From Tuwongella immobilis (GTDB lineage: Bacteria; Planctomycetota; Planctomycetia; Gemmatales; Gemmataceae), in assembly GCF_901538355.1 (NCBI RefSeq), contig NZ_LR593887.1, positions 1,054,001 to 1,118,000 on the forward strand: 64,000 bases of DNA. Direction: 5' to 3'. Position numbers and translations under genes: made by a program. Below the pieces are notes generated by a model. That model had not been told where the DNA came from, ran no database searches, and was given only the letters and a program-made list of their open reading frames with translations. Below, one piece after another: positions 26,542 through 36,204 of this stretch (position 1 is its first letter; each line of letters begins with the position of its first letter).

Positions 26542-27561
26542 TTATCGGGGTTCTCGAATGACTTCGAACAATTTTTCGACGATGTGATCGGCGGTGACGC
26601 CGTCGCTTTCGGCGCGAAAGCTGGTTCCGAGTCGGTGGCGCAACACGGGCTTGGTGACCGCACGAATGTCATCGAACGAAACGTTGATGCGGCCATCGAG
26701 CATGGCGTTGGCCTTCGCCCCCAAAAGAATGGCTTGGCAGGCGCGGGGGCCGGCTCCCCAGGTGAGGTATTTTTTGACGAAATCGGGAGCTTCATCACTG
26801 CCAGGGCGGGTGGAGCGAACGAGCTGAACGGCATACGACGACATGGAACGGCCAACCAAGACTTTGCGGACAACGCGCTGCATTTGGAGGATAACCTCTT
26901 TGGTGACAACGGGTTGCAGTTTGGGAGCATCGCCGGATGTGGTGGTTTCCGCAATCATCAATTCTTCGTCGAATGTGGGATAATCGACGATGATTTTGAA
27001 CATGAAGCGATCCAATTGGGCTTCCGGCAGCGGGTAGGTCCCTTCCTGCTCGATGGGATTTTGGGTGCCCAACACGAGGAAGGGTTTTTCCAGATGATGA
27101 TCGACTCCGGAAATCGTAACCTTATATTCCTGCATGGCTTGCAGCAGGGCAGCTTGGGTTTTCGGTGGCGTGCGGTTGATTTCGTCGCCCAGAATAATGT
27201 TCCCGAAAATCGGTCCCTTGACGAACTTCATGCGTCGGTGGCCGGTTCCTTCTTCTTCTTCGAGAATTTCGGTTCCGGTAATATCCGATGGCATCAGGTC
27301 GGGGGTGAATTGGATGCGCTTAAAATTGAGCGATAATAATTGGGCAATGTTGGCGATCATGAGGGTCTTGGCCAGGCCAGGCACCCCCTCCAAAATGCAG
27401 TGCCCCTGACAGAACAGGGCGATCATCACCTGTTTGAGGACATCGCGTTGGCCGACGATGACGCGGCTGAGTTGCTCACTCATCTGTCGATACGATTGCG
27501 TCAGTCTCTCGGCGGCGTGCAAGTCCGCTTCTTCCATGGGAGCAACAACGGAATTCGACAT
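26542..27561 (-). CDS. MoxR family AAA+ ATPase
   Basis: The 339-residue product begins MSNSVVAPMEEADLHAAERL and has the MoxR core: Walker A GVPGLAKT (59-66), Walker B ILGDEINR (D126-E127), sensor region LGTQNPIEQEGTYPLPEAQLDRF, and a C-terminal lid with LRHRLGTSF. MoxR ATPases act as chaperone-like machines with VWA/DUF58 partners; the partner gene follows within 20 nt. The ATG at 27561 has GAGG upstream, and the extra open frame to 27804 has no family similarity. The gene is divergent from a Ser/Thr kinase across 261 bp. Confidence 0.93.
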   Translation of the reverse strand: MSNSVVAPMEEADLHAAERLTQSYRQMSEQLSRVIVGQRDVLKQVMIALFCQGHCILEGVPGLAKTLMIANIAQLLSLNFKRIQFTPDLMPSDITGTEILEEEEGTGHRRMKFVKGPIFGNIILGDEINRTPPKTQAALLQAMQEYKVTISGVDHHLEKPFLVLGTQNPIEQEGTYPLPEAQLDRFMFKIIVDYPTFDEELMIAETTTSGDAPKLQPVVTKEVILQMQRVVRKVLVGRSMSSYAVQLVRSTRPGSDEAPDFVKKYLTWGAGPRACQAILLGAKANAMLDGRINVSFDDIRAVTKPVLRHRLGTSFRAESDGVTADHIVEKLFEVIREPR

Positions 27562-27822
27562 GATTACCTCATCGCAAAGCCGGCAGCGCGGGTTCCAAAG
27601 CGGCAGATGGTGTTCGTGGGCAGCACGCCGAACGACTCCTAGCTTACCCGGGCCACAGACGCCGTCAACGAAATAGCCGGGATCATCCGGAAGTTGTGTG
27701 CGGGCCAGAATTTTGGGAAAGTCAGCAAATTCATTGGTATGGAATTCGATTCCACCATGGCGGAACGGTGTTGCTGAGACTATATTGATTGGCATGATGC
27801 GCAAACTCGCCGGGGAAGGGTC

Positions 27823-30666
27823 ATGTCAGCCAGTCCGGTCGAACAAATGTTGCAGGCCATTCAGCAGCTGAATCTGCTGTCGCCTAAGCAATTGACCCTG
27901 GCCGAGCAGGAAAAACCTGCGAATCTGGACGATGTCCAAGATTTCGCCCGTCGGCTCATCGCCAAAGACCTTCTCACCCTCTATCAAGCGCGAAAGCTTT
28001 ACCAAGGCAAAGCCAGCGAACTGGTCATTGGTCCGTATTTGCTGCTGGACAAACTTGGCGAAGGCGGAATGGGGCGCGTCTACAAAGCCCGCCATTCGCG
28101 CATGGGGCGAATTGTGGCGCTGAAGGTGGTGCGACCGCAATTGGTGAGCAACCCCACCGCGTTGGGGCGATTCCGGCGGGAAGCCCGCGCGGCAGGGCAG
28201 TTAGATCATCCGAATATCGTGCGATTGCTGGATGCAGAGGAGTTTGGCCCGCATCACACGCTCGTCATGGAATTTGTCGATGGGCAGGATCTCGCCAAAA
28301 TCATCCACGAACGCGGTCCGCTGTCGGTAGCGGAAGCGTGTCGCATGATTCGCCAAGCGGCGTTGGGGCTTCAACATGCGCACAATCGCGGCGTGATTCA
28401 TCGCGATATTAAACCCTCGAATATGTTGGTGAGTTTGGATGCCCAGGGGAATTTGGGGACCCTGAAGATTTTGGATATGGGCTTGGCCCGACCCGCGTTT
28501 GAGCAGCCGAATGAGCAGATGACGGCCCTCACTCAGGAAGGGACGGTCGTTGGTACGCCAGACTATATGGCACCGGAACAGGCCAAGAATTCCCGCACGG
28601 TCGATCATCGGGCCGACTTATACAGCTTGGGATGTTCGTTTTATTTTCTGCTGACCGGCCGACCGCCCTTCGTGAAGGGCAATACGATGGAAAAATTATT
28701 GAGCCATCAGTTGGATCCGGTTCCATCGATGTATACCTATCGGAATGATATTCCGCCGGTGATCGATGCATTGGTCATGCGATTGTTGGCCAAAGTGCCA
28801 GCCGATCGATTCGAAAAAGCCTCCCATTTGGCACTGGCACTCGAAAAATTATCCCCGCAAGAACTGCCCGATACCACGCAGATGACCCCAGGCCAATCCC
28901 CGGCTCCAAACGGGGGAGCCACCGGTCTATCAGGTGGGCGGTTATTGGGGGGAATTCCATCCGGTGGAAAAGCGGCGGGCGGTTCTCCAGGGTTGCTTCG
29001 TGGGGCGAGCGCCGGTTCGGGAACGGCGCAGCTGGTTGGCACCCCCGGGCAATCGCCGTCACCAGACGGGTTGACCTCGCCGCCGACTTCGGGGCATATG
29101 GGCGGCGTTCCGGCCACGATGGGGGCGATTTCGGGTGGCCTGCCGGGGACCGGTACGGGTGCGATCTCCGGAGCGACGAATGGGCCGATTTCGGGGCCAA
29201 TGGCGGGGGCTGCGGTGTATGTGCCGCCTCGGACGATTCCGGCCTCCGCACCCGAATCACCATTTGATTTTGAAGCGGCCCAAAGCGGAGCCGTCGAACC
29301 CGCAGAACCCGTGCATCGGCAGCAATCTCTGATTTTGGGATTATTCGGCATCGGGATTGCCTTGGTCGTGATGGTGATCGTCTTCGCGCGGTTTAATTCG
29401 AGCACCCCGACAACGCAACCCGTGATCCAGGCATCAGATACGATCACGCCCAACTCGATCAAGAATCCTCCGAAGCCGAAGCCGCCTGAAACCACGGAAC
29501 TCCAACCGACACGGGGAGAGAGCAACTGGGCGAAGCTGATTCCAAGCTCGGCCGGTGCGGTGATGGTGGTAAACGCGCCGGCGTTTCTGCAAATTCCGTT
29601 CTTTCAGGAGCAATTCGCCACACGATTTGCGGAGAATTGGGGGCAAATTGGTCAGATTGTTGGTCTGACGCTGCCGACCGATCTGGAACGGGTGATTGTG
29701 GTGATTCCGGCGGAAGGGACCCCCGTTCAGCAATCGATTGTGTTGATTCAGATTACGCCGACCTGGGCCAGCCTGCGAGCCATTCTGGAAAATCAGCGGG
29801 GCGACGAGGATCGCAAATCGCCCGTGGATGGAATGGGGCCGATCTACCGCTGGTCAACCGATGGATTGCCCAATGAACGGGCGCATGTGACATTCTTAGA
29901 TTCGCACACGCTTGCGGTTTCGAGCGATCGCCAGGAATTAATCGCGTTGATGCGACAATTTCGGGGCGTTCGTCCGGGGTTGGCACCCACCGAACCGTTG
30001 GCGATGGCCATTTCTCAGTGGACCGATGGTCATTTGATTCAATTGGCAACCAGCCGCTCCCTGAAATCGCTTGCTTCGGGAGAATCGGCGGCGGTTCAGT
30101 GGATGTCGCTGCAAGTTCTTTTGGATGATCGACTTCGGATCGATGGTGTGGTTGCGGGAGCCGCCGAAGCCGATGTCCGAAAGCAGATTTCCCAGTGGTT
30201 GTTATTGGTTGGTGGATTGGGAATATTGGAATCTCGCTTGAACATTCTTGGCGAATGGGCTGGCTCGATTCAGTTGGAAGCAACCGTCTCCCGACCAACG
30301 AACTCTGTTTTGCGTGTGCGATCGTCGATTCCCGCTGAGCGATTTTTGAATTGGGTGGGTGAGCGGGTGGATGAGGCCGATCCACTGCTGCCTGCCGTCC
30401 GATTGCTCGGCTCGGGGGCGATGTACCGCTTCCTGCCGGTGGTACCGATGCCGGAAGTACCGCCCACCCCGGCCCCCGCACCTGCTGCGTCCCCTGAAAC
30501 CGTGCCTCCTGCGACGATGCCTCCGATGCCCCCACCAGCCGCTGCGCCGACTCCGACACCAGCGCCGACTGCGACACCAGCGCCGACTCCCACGCCAACG
30601 CCTGCTCCCACGCCAACGCCTGCCAACGCACCGGAAGGTGCCAAGCCGACTTCGCCAACACCGTGA
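27823..30666 (+). CDS. Transmembrane Ser/Thr protein kinase with large extracytoplasmic domain and Pro/Ala/Thr-rich tail
   Basis: The 947-residue product has an N-terminal helical module common in planctomycete kinases (about 8-66: LIAKDLLTLYQARKLYQGKA). A Hanks-type kinase domain follows (about 70-345) with LGEGGMGRVY, catalytic K101, H193-R-D195, a DMG motif (D218) in place of DFG, and APE at 250-252. A Gly/Pro/Ser-rich linker leads to one membrane segment (about 501-523). An outside domain of roughly 300 residues with no family I recognise follows, then a tail of PTPAPT-type repeats after about residue 880. It probably senses an envelope signal. GGGGAAGGG precedes the ATG. It is the first of two adjacent kinases. 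Confidence 0.93.
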   Translation: MSASPVEQMLQAIQQLNLLSPKQLTLAEQEKPANLDDVQDFARRLIAKDLLTLYQARKLYQGKASELVIGPYLLLDKLGEGGMGRVYKARHSRMGRIVALKVVRPQLVSNPTALGRFRREARAAGQLDHPNIVRLLDAEEFGPHHTLVMEFVDGQDLAKIIHERGPLSVAEACRMIRQAALGLQHAHNRGVIHRDIKPSNMLVSLDAQGNLGTLKILDMGLARPAFEQPNEQMTALTQEGTVVGTPDYMAPEQAKNSRTVDHRADLYSLGCSFYFLLTGRPPFVKGNTMEKLLSHQLDPVPSMYTYRNDIPPVIDALVMRLLAKVPADRFEKASHLALALEKLSPQELPDTTQMTPGQSPAPNGGATGLSGGRLLGGIPSGGKAAGGSPGLLRGASAGSGTAQLVGTPGQSPSPDGLTSPPTSGHMGGVPATMGAISGGLPGTGTGAISGATNGPISGPMAGAAVYVPPRTIPASAPESPFDFEAAQSGAVEPAEPVHRQQSLILGLFGIGIALVVMVIVFARFNSSTPTTQPVIQASDTITPNSIKNPPKPKPPETTELQPTRGESNWAKLIPSSAGAVMVVNAPAFLQIPFFQEQFATRFAENWGQIGQIVGLTLPTDLERVIVVIPAEGTPVQQSIVLIQITPTWASLRAILENQRGDEDRKSPVDGMGPIYRWSTDGLPNERAHVTFLDSHTLAVSSDRQELIALMRQFRGVRPGLAPTEPLAMAISQWTDGHLIQLATSRSLKSLASGESAAVQWMSLQVLLDDRLRIDGVVAGAAEADVRKQISQWLLLVGGLGILESRLNILGEWAGSIQLEATVSRPTNSVLRVRSSIPAERFLNWVGERVDEADPLLPAVRLLGSGAMYRFLPVVPMPEVPPTPAPAPAASPETVPPATMPPMPPPAAAPTPTPAPTATPAPTPTPTPAPTPTPANAPEGAKPTSPTP

Positions 30667-30823
30667 ACCGGTCCCGATCTGGATCGAGCTGACCGAAACG
30701 GGATCGGGAGTCTCCGATTCGTTTGCGTTGCTGATTCGATTGGATTGGTGGCGCTCTTGCGAATGCGCTAAGTATCCGATACCATGAAGACTGAGCGATG
30801 CTTGTACCATCCGGGGATAGTTG

Positions 30824-32596
30824 ATGGCCGCTACCGCAATTCGCACGCTTTTCGATTGGATTCGAGAGCTGCAAATTCTTTCACCGCATGATGTTGCATC
30901 GTTGGAATCGCGATTCCCCCATGATATTACCGATCTGGAAATGGGGGTGCGGTGGCTGATCGCGCAGAATCAAATCACGCTGTTCCAAGGGCGCAAACTG
31001 TTTCATGGTCGCGGGCATGAATTGAATATTGGTCCATACTTGCTGTTGGACAAGCTTGGCGAAGGCGGGATGGGGCGGGTCTATAAGGCGCAGCAGCGTC
31101 GCTTGGACCGATTGGTGGCGCTGAAAATCATGCGCTCGCAGTGGGTGACCAACCCGACGATTTTGCATCGCTTCCGCCGCGAGGCGCAAACGGCGGCCAG
31201 TCTCGATCATCCAAATTTGGTGCGATTGTTAGACGCGGATCAGATTAGCGGCTGCTACCTGTTGGTGATGGAATACGTTGCGGGGCAGGATCTTGCCCAG
31301 ATTATCAAGCGGCGCGGCCCGATGCGGCCCAAGTGGTGCGTGCGCTATGCCCGGCAAATCGCCATGGGGTTGCAACATGCACATGAACGTGGAATCGTTC
31401 ACCGGGACATTAAGCCTTCCAATCTGATGATCGCCATGGATGAACAGAATCGCATGGGCGATCTGAAGATTCTGGACATGGGCTTGGCACGACCCTTTTT
31501 GGAAGATGCGAATGACCCCGAGGTCACCGCGCTCACCAAAGAAGGGCGGGTTCTGGGCACGCCGGATTACATGGCCCCGGAGCAGGCGAAGAATTCGCGT
31601 GGGGTCGATTGGCGCGGCGATTTGTACAGCCTGGGCTGTACGATGTTTTTCATGCTCACCGGCCAACCGCCGTTTCCGAAAGAAACCGCGATGGAAAAAT
31701 TGGTGGCCCATCAATTGGAATTGCCACCACGATTGACCGATTTTGATCCGAACATTCCTGTGGAACTCGATGCGATTGTGCAGCGATTGCTCGAAAAATC
31801 GCCCGATCGACGCTATCCTCATGCCGCAGCACTCCTTGCGGCATTCGATCAGTTGGAATCGTCGTGGACACGTTCCACTGGTTCGGCGTTGGTCATCGAT
31901 TTGACGGGGAGCGAACTCTCGCCGGAGGAGATGCGGTTGTCATCGGGCTCGATCGTGTTGCCGGATGGTTCGGCGATTACGGGGCTGGGTGGCGATTCCT
32001 TGTCGGGGCGTTCGCACGCTTCGACCTCGGCTCAGTCGCAGTCGGCGATGACGTTACCGGAATCGCCCAGCGGCATTTCCGTACCGATGTTATCCGGAAC
32101 ACAATTGCCGCAACCCCTACTGGGAGTTGGAGATCCGATCGGAACCGCCTCAACGGGAAACATTCGCTTGGCCAGTCTGCCCACGCCACCGATGGGGATG
32201 CCGATTGCGTCGCAAGTGCCGATGGGAACCGCGGTTGCATCGCAAGTGCCGATGGGGGAAGTGGTTGCGACGCTATTGACACCCGGAGCCGCAATTCCAT
32301 CGGCGAGTACCCCGAGTTTTGGTATCCCCGGCGAAATGCTGGTTCCGCAGTCCGAAACGCACGCGCATCCCGTCGCCACGCCGGTGGAAACGGTGCCTGC
32401 GGTGTTTCAAAATTTGTCGCAACCCGATAGCGTGGTTGGAGATATCGTGGTGCCGCGGATGCCGCATTACACGACCGCCCGAATGAGCCTGTTGGGGCAA
32501 GGCCCGCGAAACTGGGTGATCTGGGCGGGAGTTGCTGCGGCGATGCTCGCGGTGCTGGCGGTCGCTGTGTGGCGGATCATCGGCACCGGGCGATGA
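30824..32596 (+). CDS. C-terminally anchored Ser/Thr protein kinase
   Basis: The 590-residue product is a paralogue of the preceding kinase with identical spacing of its motifs: N-terminal helical module (about 5-66), glycine loop LGEGGMGRVY, K101, H193-R-D195, DMG (D218) and APE. Instead of a large outside domain it has a disordered linker with SQVPMG repeats (about residues 460-490) and one membrane segment close to the C-terminus (about 564-586), so the kinase is cytoplasmic with almost nothing outside. The ATG at 30824 has GGGGATA upstream; an in-frame TTG just before it is less likely. It starts 157 nt after the first kinase and may share its transcript. Confidence 0.92.
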   Translation: MAATAIRTLFDWIRELQILSPHDVASLESRFPHDITDLEMGVRWLIAQNQITLFQGRKLFHGRGHELNIGPYLLLDKLGEGGMGRVYKAQQRRLDRLVALKIMRSQWVTNPTILHRFRREAQTAASLDHPNLVRLLDADQISGCYLLVMEYVAGQDLAQIIKRRGPMRPKWCVRYARQIAMGLQHAHERGIVHRDIKPSNLMIAMDEQNRMGDLKILDMGLARPFLEDANDPEVTALTKEGRVLGTPDYMAPEQAKNSRGVDWRGDLYSLGCTMFFMLTGQPPFPKETAMEKLVAHQLELPPRLTDFDPNIPVELDAIVQRLLEKSPDRRYPHAAALLAAFDQLESSWTRSTGSALVIDLTGSELSPEEMRLSSGSIVLPDGSAITGLGGDSLSGRSHASTSAQSQSAMTLPESPSGISVPMLSGTQLPQPLLGVGDPIGTASTGNIRLASLPTPPMGMPIASQVPMGTAVASQVPMGEVVATLLTPGAAIPSASTPSFGIPGEMLVPQSETHAHPVATPVETVPAVFQNLSQPDSVVGDIVVPRMPHYTTARMSLLGQGPRNWVIWAGVAAAMLAVLAVAVWRIIGTGR

Positions 32597-33061
32597 GTGG
32601 TTGTTGGCTTGTGTGGTGGTGCTTTAGTTGCTCCGGGGCCATTGAGGAGCCTCGAGTAACTTCTTCAGTAAGCTGAATCTTCCTTCCGGTTCTTGAATCG
32701 TCCGGCGATTTTTCGGCGCTGGCCGATTTCCTTCCAAATTTGAACCTCCTCATCTGCGAGGGGACTTTCGCTGCGGATTCGAATTCACCGAATGATGATC
32801 CATCGTTGCATGGACATGGGATGAATCGATTGGGCGGTAACGCTTTCAGAATTGAGAATCCAAATGAATCGATTCTCATCCGTGAGATTCGTTGGGTATT
32901 TGGTGACGCATGGAACCGAGAAATCGATTGGATGCGGCTGGCTGGATGCTTGGCATCGAACTTGCTGAAGCTCCATCGCGTTGGAAGCTTTCCGGGAGAT
33001 GTCCGGAATCGTGGAACTTCGTTGCGGTTGATTCGACCAAGGTACGGAGGGCGTTGGCATC
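32597..33061. other. Intergenic region with a dyad-symmetric site, 465 bp
   Basis: I see no convincing gene here. A plus-strand open frame crosses it but has no ribosome-binding site or family pattern and continues out of frame through the next gene. The notable element is the inverted repeat at 32853-32878, described separately. Small GC hairpins near 32637-32662 could end kinase transcription but are short. Confidence 0.6.
32853..32878. promoter_or_regulatory. Inverted repeat TGAGAATC-N10-GATTCTCA, candidate operator
   Basis: Perfect 8-bp arms at 32853-32860 and 32871-32878 are separated by 10 nt, with a further partial copy (GTGAGATTC) from 32882. The arm resembles half of Fur-type sites, but the spacing is not the classical one. 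It lies about 185 nt upstream of the Cys-rich protein gene. Confidence 0.4.
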
Positions 33062-33889
33062 ATGCGGTGGTGGTGGACCCGATACGCCGGTCTTCGGCGG
33101 TGCGACTGGCTTGCCATACTGACGTTGTTCAGTCATGGCCTTGTCGTATTTGGGTTCCCGATGCCGGTGGTGCGGATGTCGTCGCCAGCTTCGGCATCGC
33201 TCGCGTATCCCTGCCAAAACCGTGGGTGTGGTTGTGCCACAGCGGAACTTTGTTGGCAGGGGGATTGCTGTTGTTTTTCGTTGGAAGAGAAAGTGGCTTG
33301 GGCACGGGCGAATCAGGTGGAATTACCGGCCCATGTTCCGCCACTCTTGGAAAAACGGCAGTCGCGGCGAGCATCCCAATCACAACGATCCTGCTGTGCC
33401 AAATCGGCGGAATCCCCTGGAACATCCGGGCGAACTTCGAAGCCACGTTCTGCCTGCTGCAAAGGCGATGCGGAGGCATCACCGCGATCCTGTTGCGAAT
33501 CTGCGATTGCCGAGCCGACTTGCTGTGAATCTGCTGAATGCGGTAATTGTTCCGGGAATTGCGAGAGTTCGCCAGACGGCGATAACGCGCTTGCCTTGGG
33601 AGCGTGTCCTGCATGCCGGCCCCAATCGACCGAAGGTGCCGAAGCGGATCATCCACAATCGGAAGCATCGTCACCCTCCTTGGAATCAGTCCGATGGGTG
33701 ATTGGCTCGATGTTTCTGAAATGCCGTGGAATGGGTGCGATCGCATGGTTCCAAATCGAGCCAACTCTCGTAACCGAGCCGTTGCAGGTGGAGTTCCCGC
33801 AACCGCTCTGTTTGGGCATCTGGCCGATGGAATGGCCAATTGAACCGTTGTTGTCTTCCAATCCTCCGACTCCTCCTCCGAAGCGCTAA
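33062..33889 (+). CDS. Cys-rich membrane-anchored or secreted planctomycete protein
   Basis: The 275-residue product starts MRWWWTRYAGLRRCDWLAIL, with a hydrophobic stretch (about 16-36) that is either a signal anchor or an uncleaved signal. A conserved core follows, CQNRGCGCATAELCWQGD then CCCFSLEEKVAWARAN, with Cys at 51, 56, 58, 64, 69, 70 and 71; I recognise this pattern from planctomycete and proteobacterial proteins of unknown function. A second Cys-rich stretch (about 118-175) has several CC pairs. Metal binding is plausible but unproven. GGAGGG lies about 10 nt before the ATG. It heads a run of four same-strand genes including a cupredoxin-like protein and a PepSY protein. Confidence 0.75.
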   Translation: MRWWWTRYAGLRRCDWLAILTLFSHGLVVFGFPMPVVRMSSPASASLAYPCQNRGCGCATAELCWQGDCCCFSLEEKVAWARANQVELPAHVPPLLEKRQSRRASQSQRSCCAKSAESPGTSGRTSKPRSACCKGDAEASPRSCCESAIAEPTCCESAECGNCSGNCESSPDGDNALALGACPACRPQSTEGAEADHPQSEASSPSLESVRWVIGSMFLKCRGMGAIAWFQIEPTLVTEPLQVEFPQPLCLGIWPMEWPIEPLLSSNPPTPPPKR

Positions 33890-34061
33890 TTTCACACTCG
33901 AAATCCGCAGATCTCCGACTTGCTCCGTGCCTTGGGTTCCGGTGCAACGCGATGACTGCTGGATTTGATCCATCCGTTTGGCACGGGCGTTTGCTCTGGT
34001 GCGAAGCGGCTCCGTGATTCCGTTCCATGCCAATGGATCCTGGAACCGAGCGAAATTTGAA

Positions 34062-34076
34062 ACAAATGTGATTTGT
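34062..34076. promoter_or_regulatory. Inverted repeat ACAAAT-N3-ATTTGT upstream of the cupredoxin-like gene
   Basis: A perfect 6-bp dyad lies 64-78 nt before the start codon at 34140 in a 250-bp gap. It could be an operator or part of the promoter; I know no regulator with exactly this site. Confidence 0.3.
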
Positions 34077-34139
34077 GTGAATAGGCGAATTTTGATCTGT
34101 GATGGCGTGCGCCGTCATGGACTTGTGGAGGAATTGCAG

Positions 34140-35018
34140 ATGGCCGGATTCAATCCGTTTTTTCGACTGCCCAGCCGACGTGACTCACTGATTGATTTCC
34201 GAAATGCGGTCTTGGGTGGAATGCTCCTGACTCATGAAGTGGTGATGCGTTCCGCTGGGAAATTGTTGGCTGCGGAGTCCACCGCAGAAGGGGACTGGGG
34301 GACGATTCGTGGCCAGGTGGTGTACGACGAAGCGGCAATGCTGCCAGACGTGCGCGAAGTGGATTTCAGCAAAGTTTCGATGTCGGCATTGGAACGCGAA
34401 TTTTTTACTTCGACTGGCAAAGTGATGTACGAAGATTGGGTGATTGATCCCAAATCGCGCGGTGTTCGGCATACCTACATTTGGTTGCGACCGGATACAT
34501 CGGATACCAAAGTGTCTGCGATTGACACCATTCATCCGAGTTTGCGAGCGGTTCCCCGCGAAAAAGTCGTGATGGATCAAGAATCGATGGGATTCCGTCC
34601 GCATGCCGTTGCGTTGCGAAGCGGGCAAACGCTGCACATTAAAAACAGTTCTCCCATTCCGCATGCTGTGGTTTGGACCAGCCGTGAAAACGGCAATGGC
34701 AACCGAGCGATGCCCCCGAAAACGGATTTCGATCTGGAAGACCTGAAGGCGGAACGCCTTCCGGTGATGATGAGCTGCGCGCCACATCCCTGGGAGCGTG
34801 CCGTGATGCGCGTTTTCGAGCATCCGTATTTTGCGCTGACGGATGCCCAAGGGCGGTTCGAGATCAAACTCGCCCCGGGTGGAAAGTGGCGGCTCGTGGT
34901 TTGGCAAGAGTCGATGGGATTCAAAGATGGCGCCAAGGGGCGAGCGGGCATTCCAATCACCGTGGAAGCGGGAATGGTCTTGGATGTGGGCAAACTCTCG
35001 GTCGTCGCGTTGAGCTAA
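34140..35018 (+). CDS. Cupredoxin-like / methylamine-utilisation-type periplasmic protein
   Basis: The 292-residue product begins MAGFNPFFRLPSRRDSLIDF and has a basic N-terminus followed by a moderately hydrophobic stretch (about 20-45) that may direct export. The C-terminal half has a blue-copper-like arrangement: H175 (SPIPHAVVW), then C213-x2-H216 and M223 in MSCAPHPWERAVMRVFEHPY, leading into a carboxypeptidase-regulatory-like beta module (FALTDAQGRFEIKLAPGGKW). This pattern is common in planctomycete proteins annotated as methylamine utilisation or plastocyanin-like. A type-1 copper site is inferred from residue order only. GGAGG is 8 nt before the ATG. It lies 24 nt before a DUF1559 gene. 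Confidence 0.75.
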   Translation: MAGFNPFFRLPSRRDSLIDFRNAVLGGMLLTHEVVMRSAGKLLAAESTAEGDWGTIRGQVVYDEAAMLPDVREVDFSKVSMSALEREFFTSTGKVMYEDWVIDPKSRGVRHTYIWLRPDTSDTKVSAIDTIHPSLRAVPREKVVMDQESMGFRPHAVALRSGQTLHIKNSSPIPHAVVWTSRENGNGNRAMPPKTDFDLEDLKAERLPVMMSCAPHPWERAVMRVFEHPYFALTDAQGRFEIKLAPGGKWRLVVWQESMGFKDGAKGRAGIPITVEAGMVLDVGKLSVVALS

Positions 35019-35042
35019 TTCCACGTGAAGGGAGAATTTTCC

Positions 35043-36122
35043 ATGATTCGATTCCGAAGGAATGCCTTCACGTTGATTGAGCTGTTGGTGGTGATCGCGA
35101 TCATCGCGATTTTGATTGGATTGCTTCTACCAGCGGTTCAGAAGGTTCGCGAAGCGGCTTCTCGCATGAAGTGCCAAAACAACATGAAGCAGTTGGCATT
35201 GGCGGTGCACAATTTTGAGTCGGCGAACCAACTGCTGCCAGCGTATTCGAGTTTGACCGGGAGCAATGCCGGGAACTTTTCCATTCAAGCGAGATTGCTG
35301 CCGTTTGTCGAGCAGGAGAATTTGCGCAACTTGCTGACATTCGATGTCTCGCTCACTGTTGGGTGTTGTCCTGGCGATGTTCGGCCGCAATTTGTGGTGC
35401 CTGCCAAGACGGTGTTGTCGCTGTTTCGCTGTCCCAGTGATGCGTCGCAAGATACCTTCACCAGCCGTTCGGGAACCTCAGGCGGGGCAACCGGGCAAGA
35501 TTTCGTGTATGCGGGCACGAATTACCATGTCAATATTGGGACGGGAGTGGGGACATTGTACGATGCCCGGCTCCCGACGGACGGAATTGCTTGGACCAAT
35601 TCGCGAGTCCGGATCACGGATATCATCGATGGCACGAGCAATACCGCCGCGTTTGGCGAATCGCTACTGGGGGTGCAGACCCAAGCACCGCCCGCGCCAA
35701 CGACCGATGCCGAACGCAAACGGGTCATGATGAATATCACCTGTTCGTGGATCAGTCCGACGATTCCGCCGGCGGTGGCGGGGCTGAATGGCGGGTATGT
35801 GCTGCCAGTCGATCCGGCAGGGTATTACAGCATGTCGTTGGCCAGTTCGCTCAATCGCGGGTGGTCTGGTCAGCGCGGTGCGGGGTGGATTAGCGGGCGA
35901 GAATACTGGACCGCCTATCAGCATTATCTTCCTCCCAACAGCAACATTCCCGACATGCAAACCTGTGGAAATGGTGTGCTGGGCTCCCGAAGTAACCACA
36001 CAGGGGGCGTGAACCTGGCGTTGTGTGACGGCAGTGTCCGCTTCGTTCGAGACAGCATCACCCTGACGACTTGGCGTGCCTATGGCAGCCGCAACGGTGG
36101 CGAAATCATTACCGAGGAATAA
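35043..36122 (+). CDS. DUF1559 domain prepilin-like protein
   Basis: The 359-residue product starts [20 protein letters not shown], a type IV prepilin N-terminus (cleavage expected between Ala and Phe) running into the planctomycete signature [16 protein letters not shown]. The C-terminal DUF1559 motif GGVNLALCDGSVRFVRDSI is intact. Family members are abundant surface-associated, pseudopilin-like proteins of Planctomycetes; no biochemical function is established. The ATG at 35043 has GGGAGA about 8 nt upstream; a GTG six codons earlier is less likely. It sits between the cupredoxin-like gene and the PepSY gene and is probably co-transcribed with them. Confidence 0.93.
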   Translation: MIRFRRNAFTLIELLVVIAIIAILIGLLLPAVQKVREAASRMKCQNNMKQLALAVHNFESANQLLPAYSSLTGSNAGNFSIQARLLPFVEQENLRNLLTFDVSLTVGCCPGDVRPQFVVPAKTVLSLFRCPSDASQDTFTSRSGTSGGATGQDFVYAGTNYHVNIGTGVGTLYDARLPTDGIAWTNSRVRITDIIDGTSNTAAFGESLLGVQTQAPPAPTTDAERKRVMMNITCSWISPTIPPAVAGLNGGYVLPVDPAGYYSMSLASSLNRGWSGQRGAGWISGREYWTAYQHYLPPNSNIPDMQTCGNGVLGSRSNHTGGVNLALCDGSVRFVRDSITLTTWRAYGSRNGGEIITEE

Positions 36123-36204
36123 TCCGGTTCGTCTCGTCGTCGGGATCATCTCCCGGCGGCGAGATGGGATTGTTTCCCACCCCCTAACACGATTGGAACC
36201 GACG

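Noticed and set aside
32740-33528. A 262-codon plus-strand frame between the second kinase and the Cys-rich gene
   Set aside because: It overlaps the better-supported Cys-rich frame for most of its length, has no ribosome-binding site and no recognisable sequence pattern.
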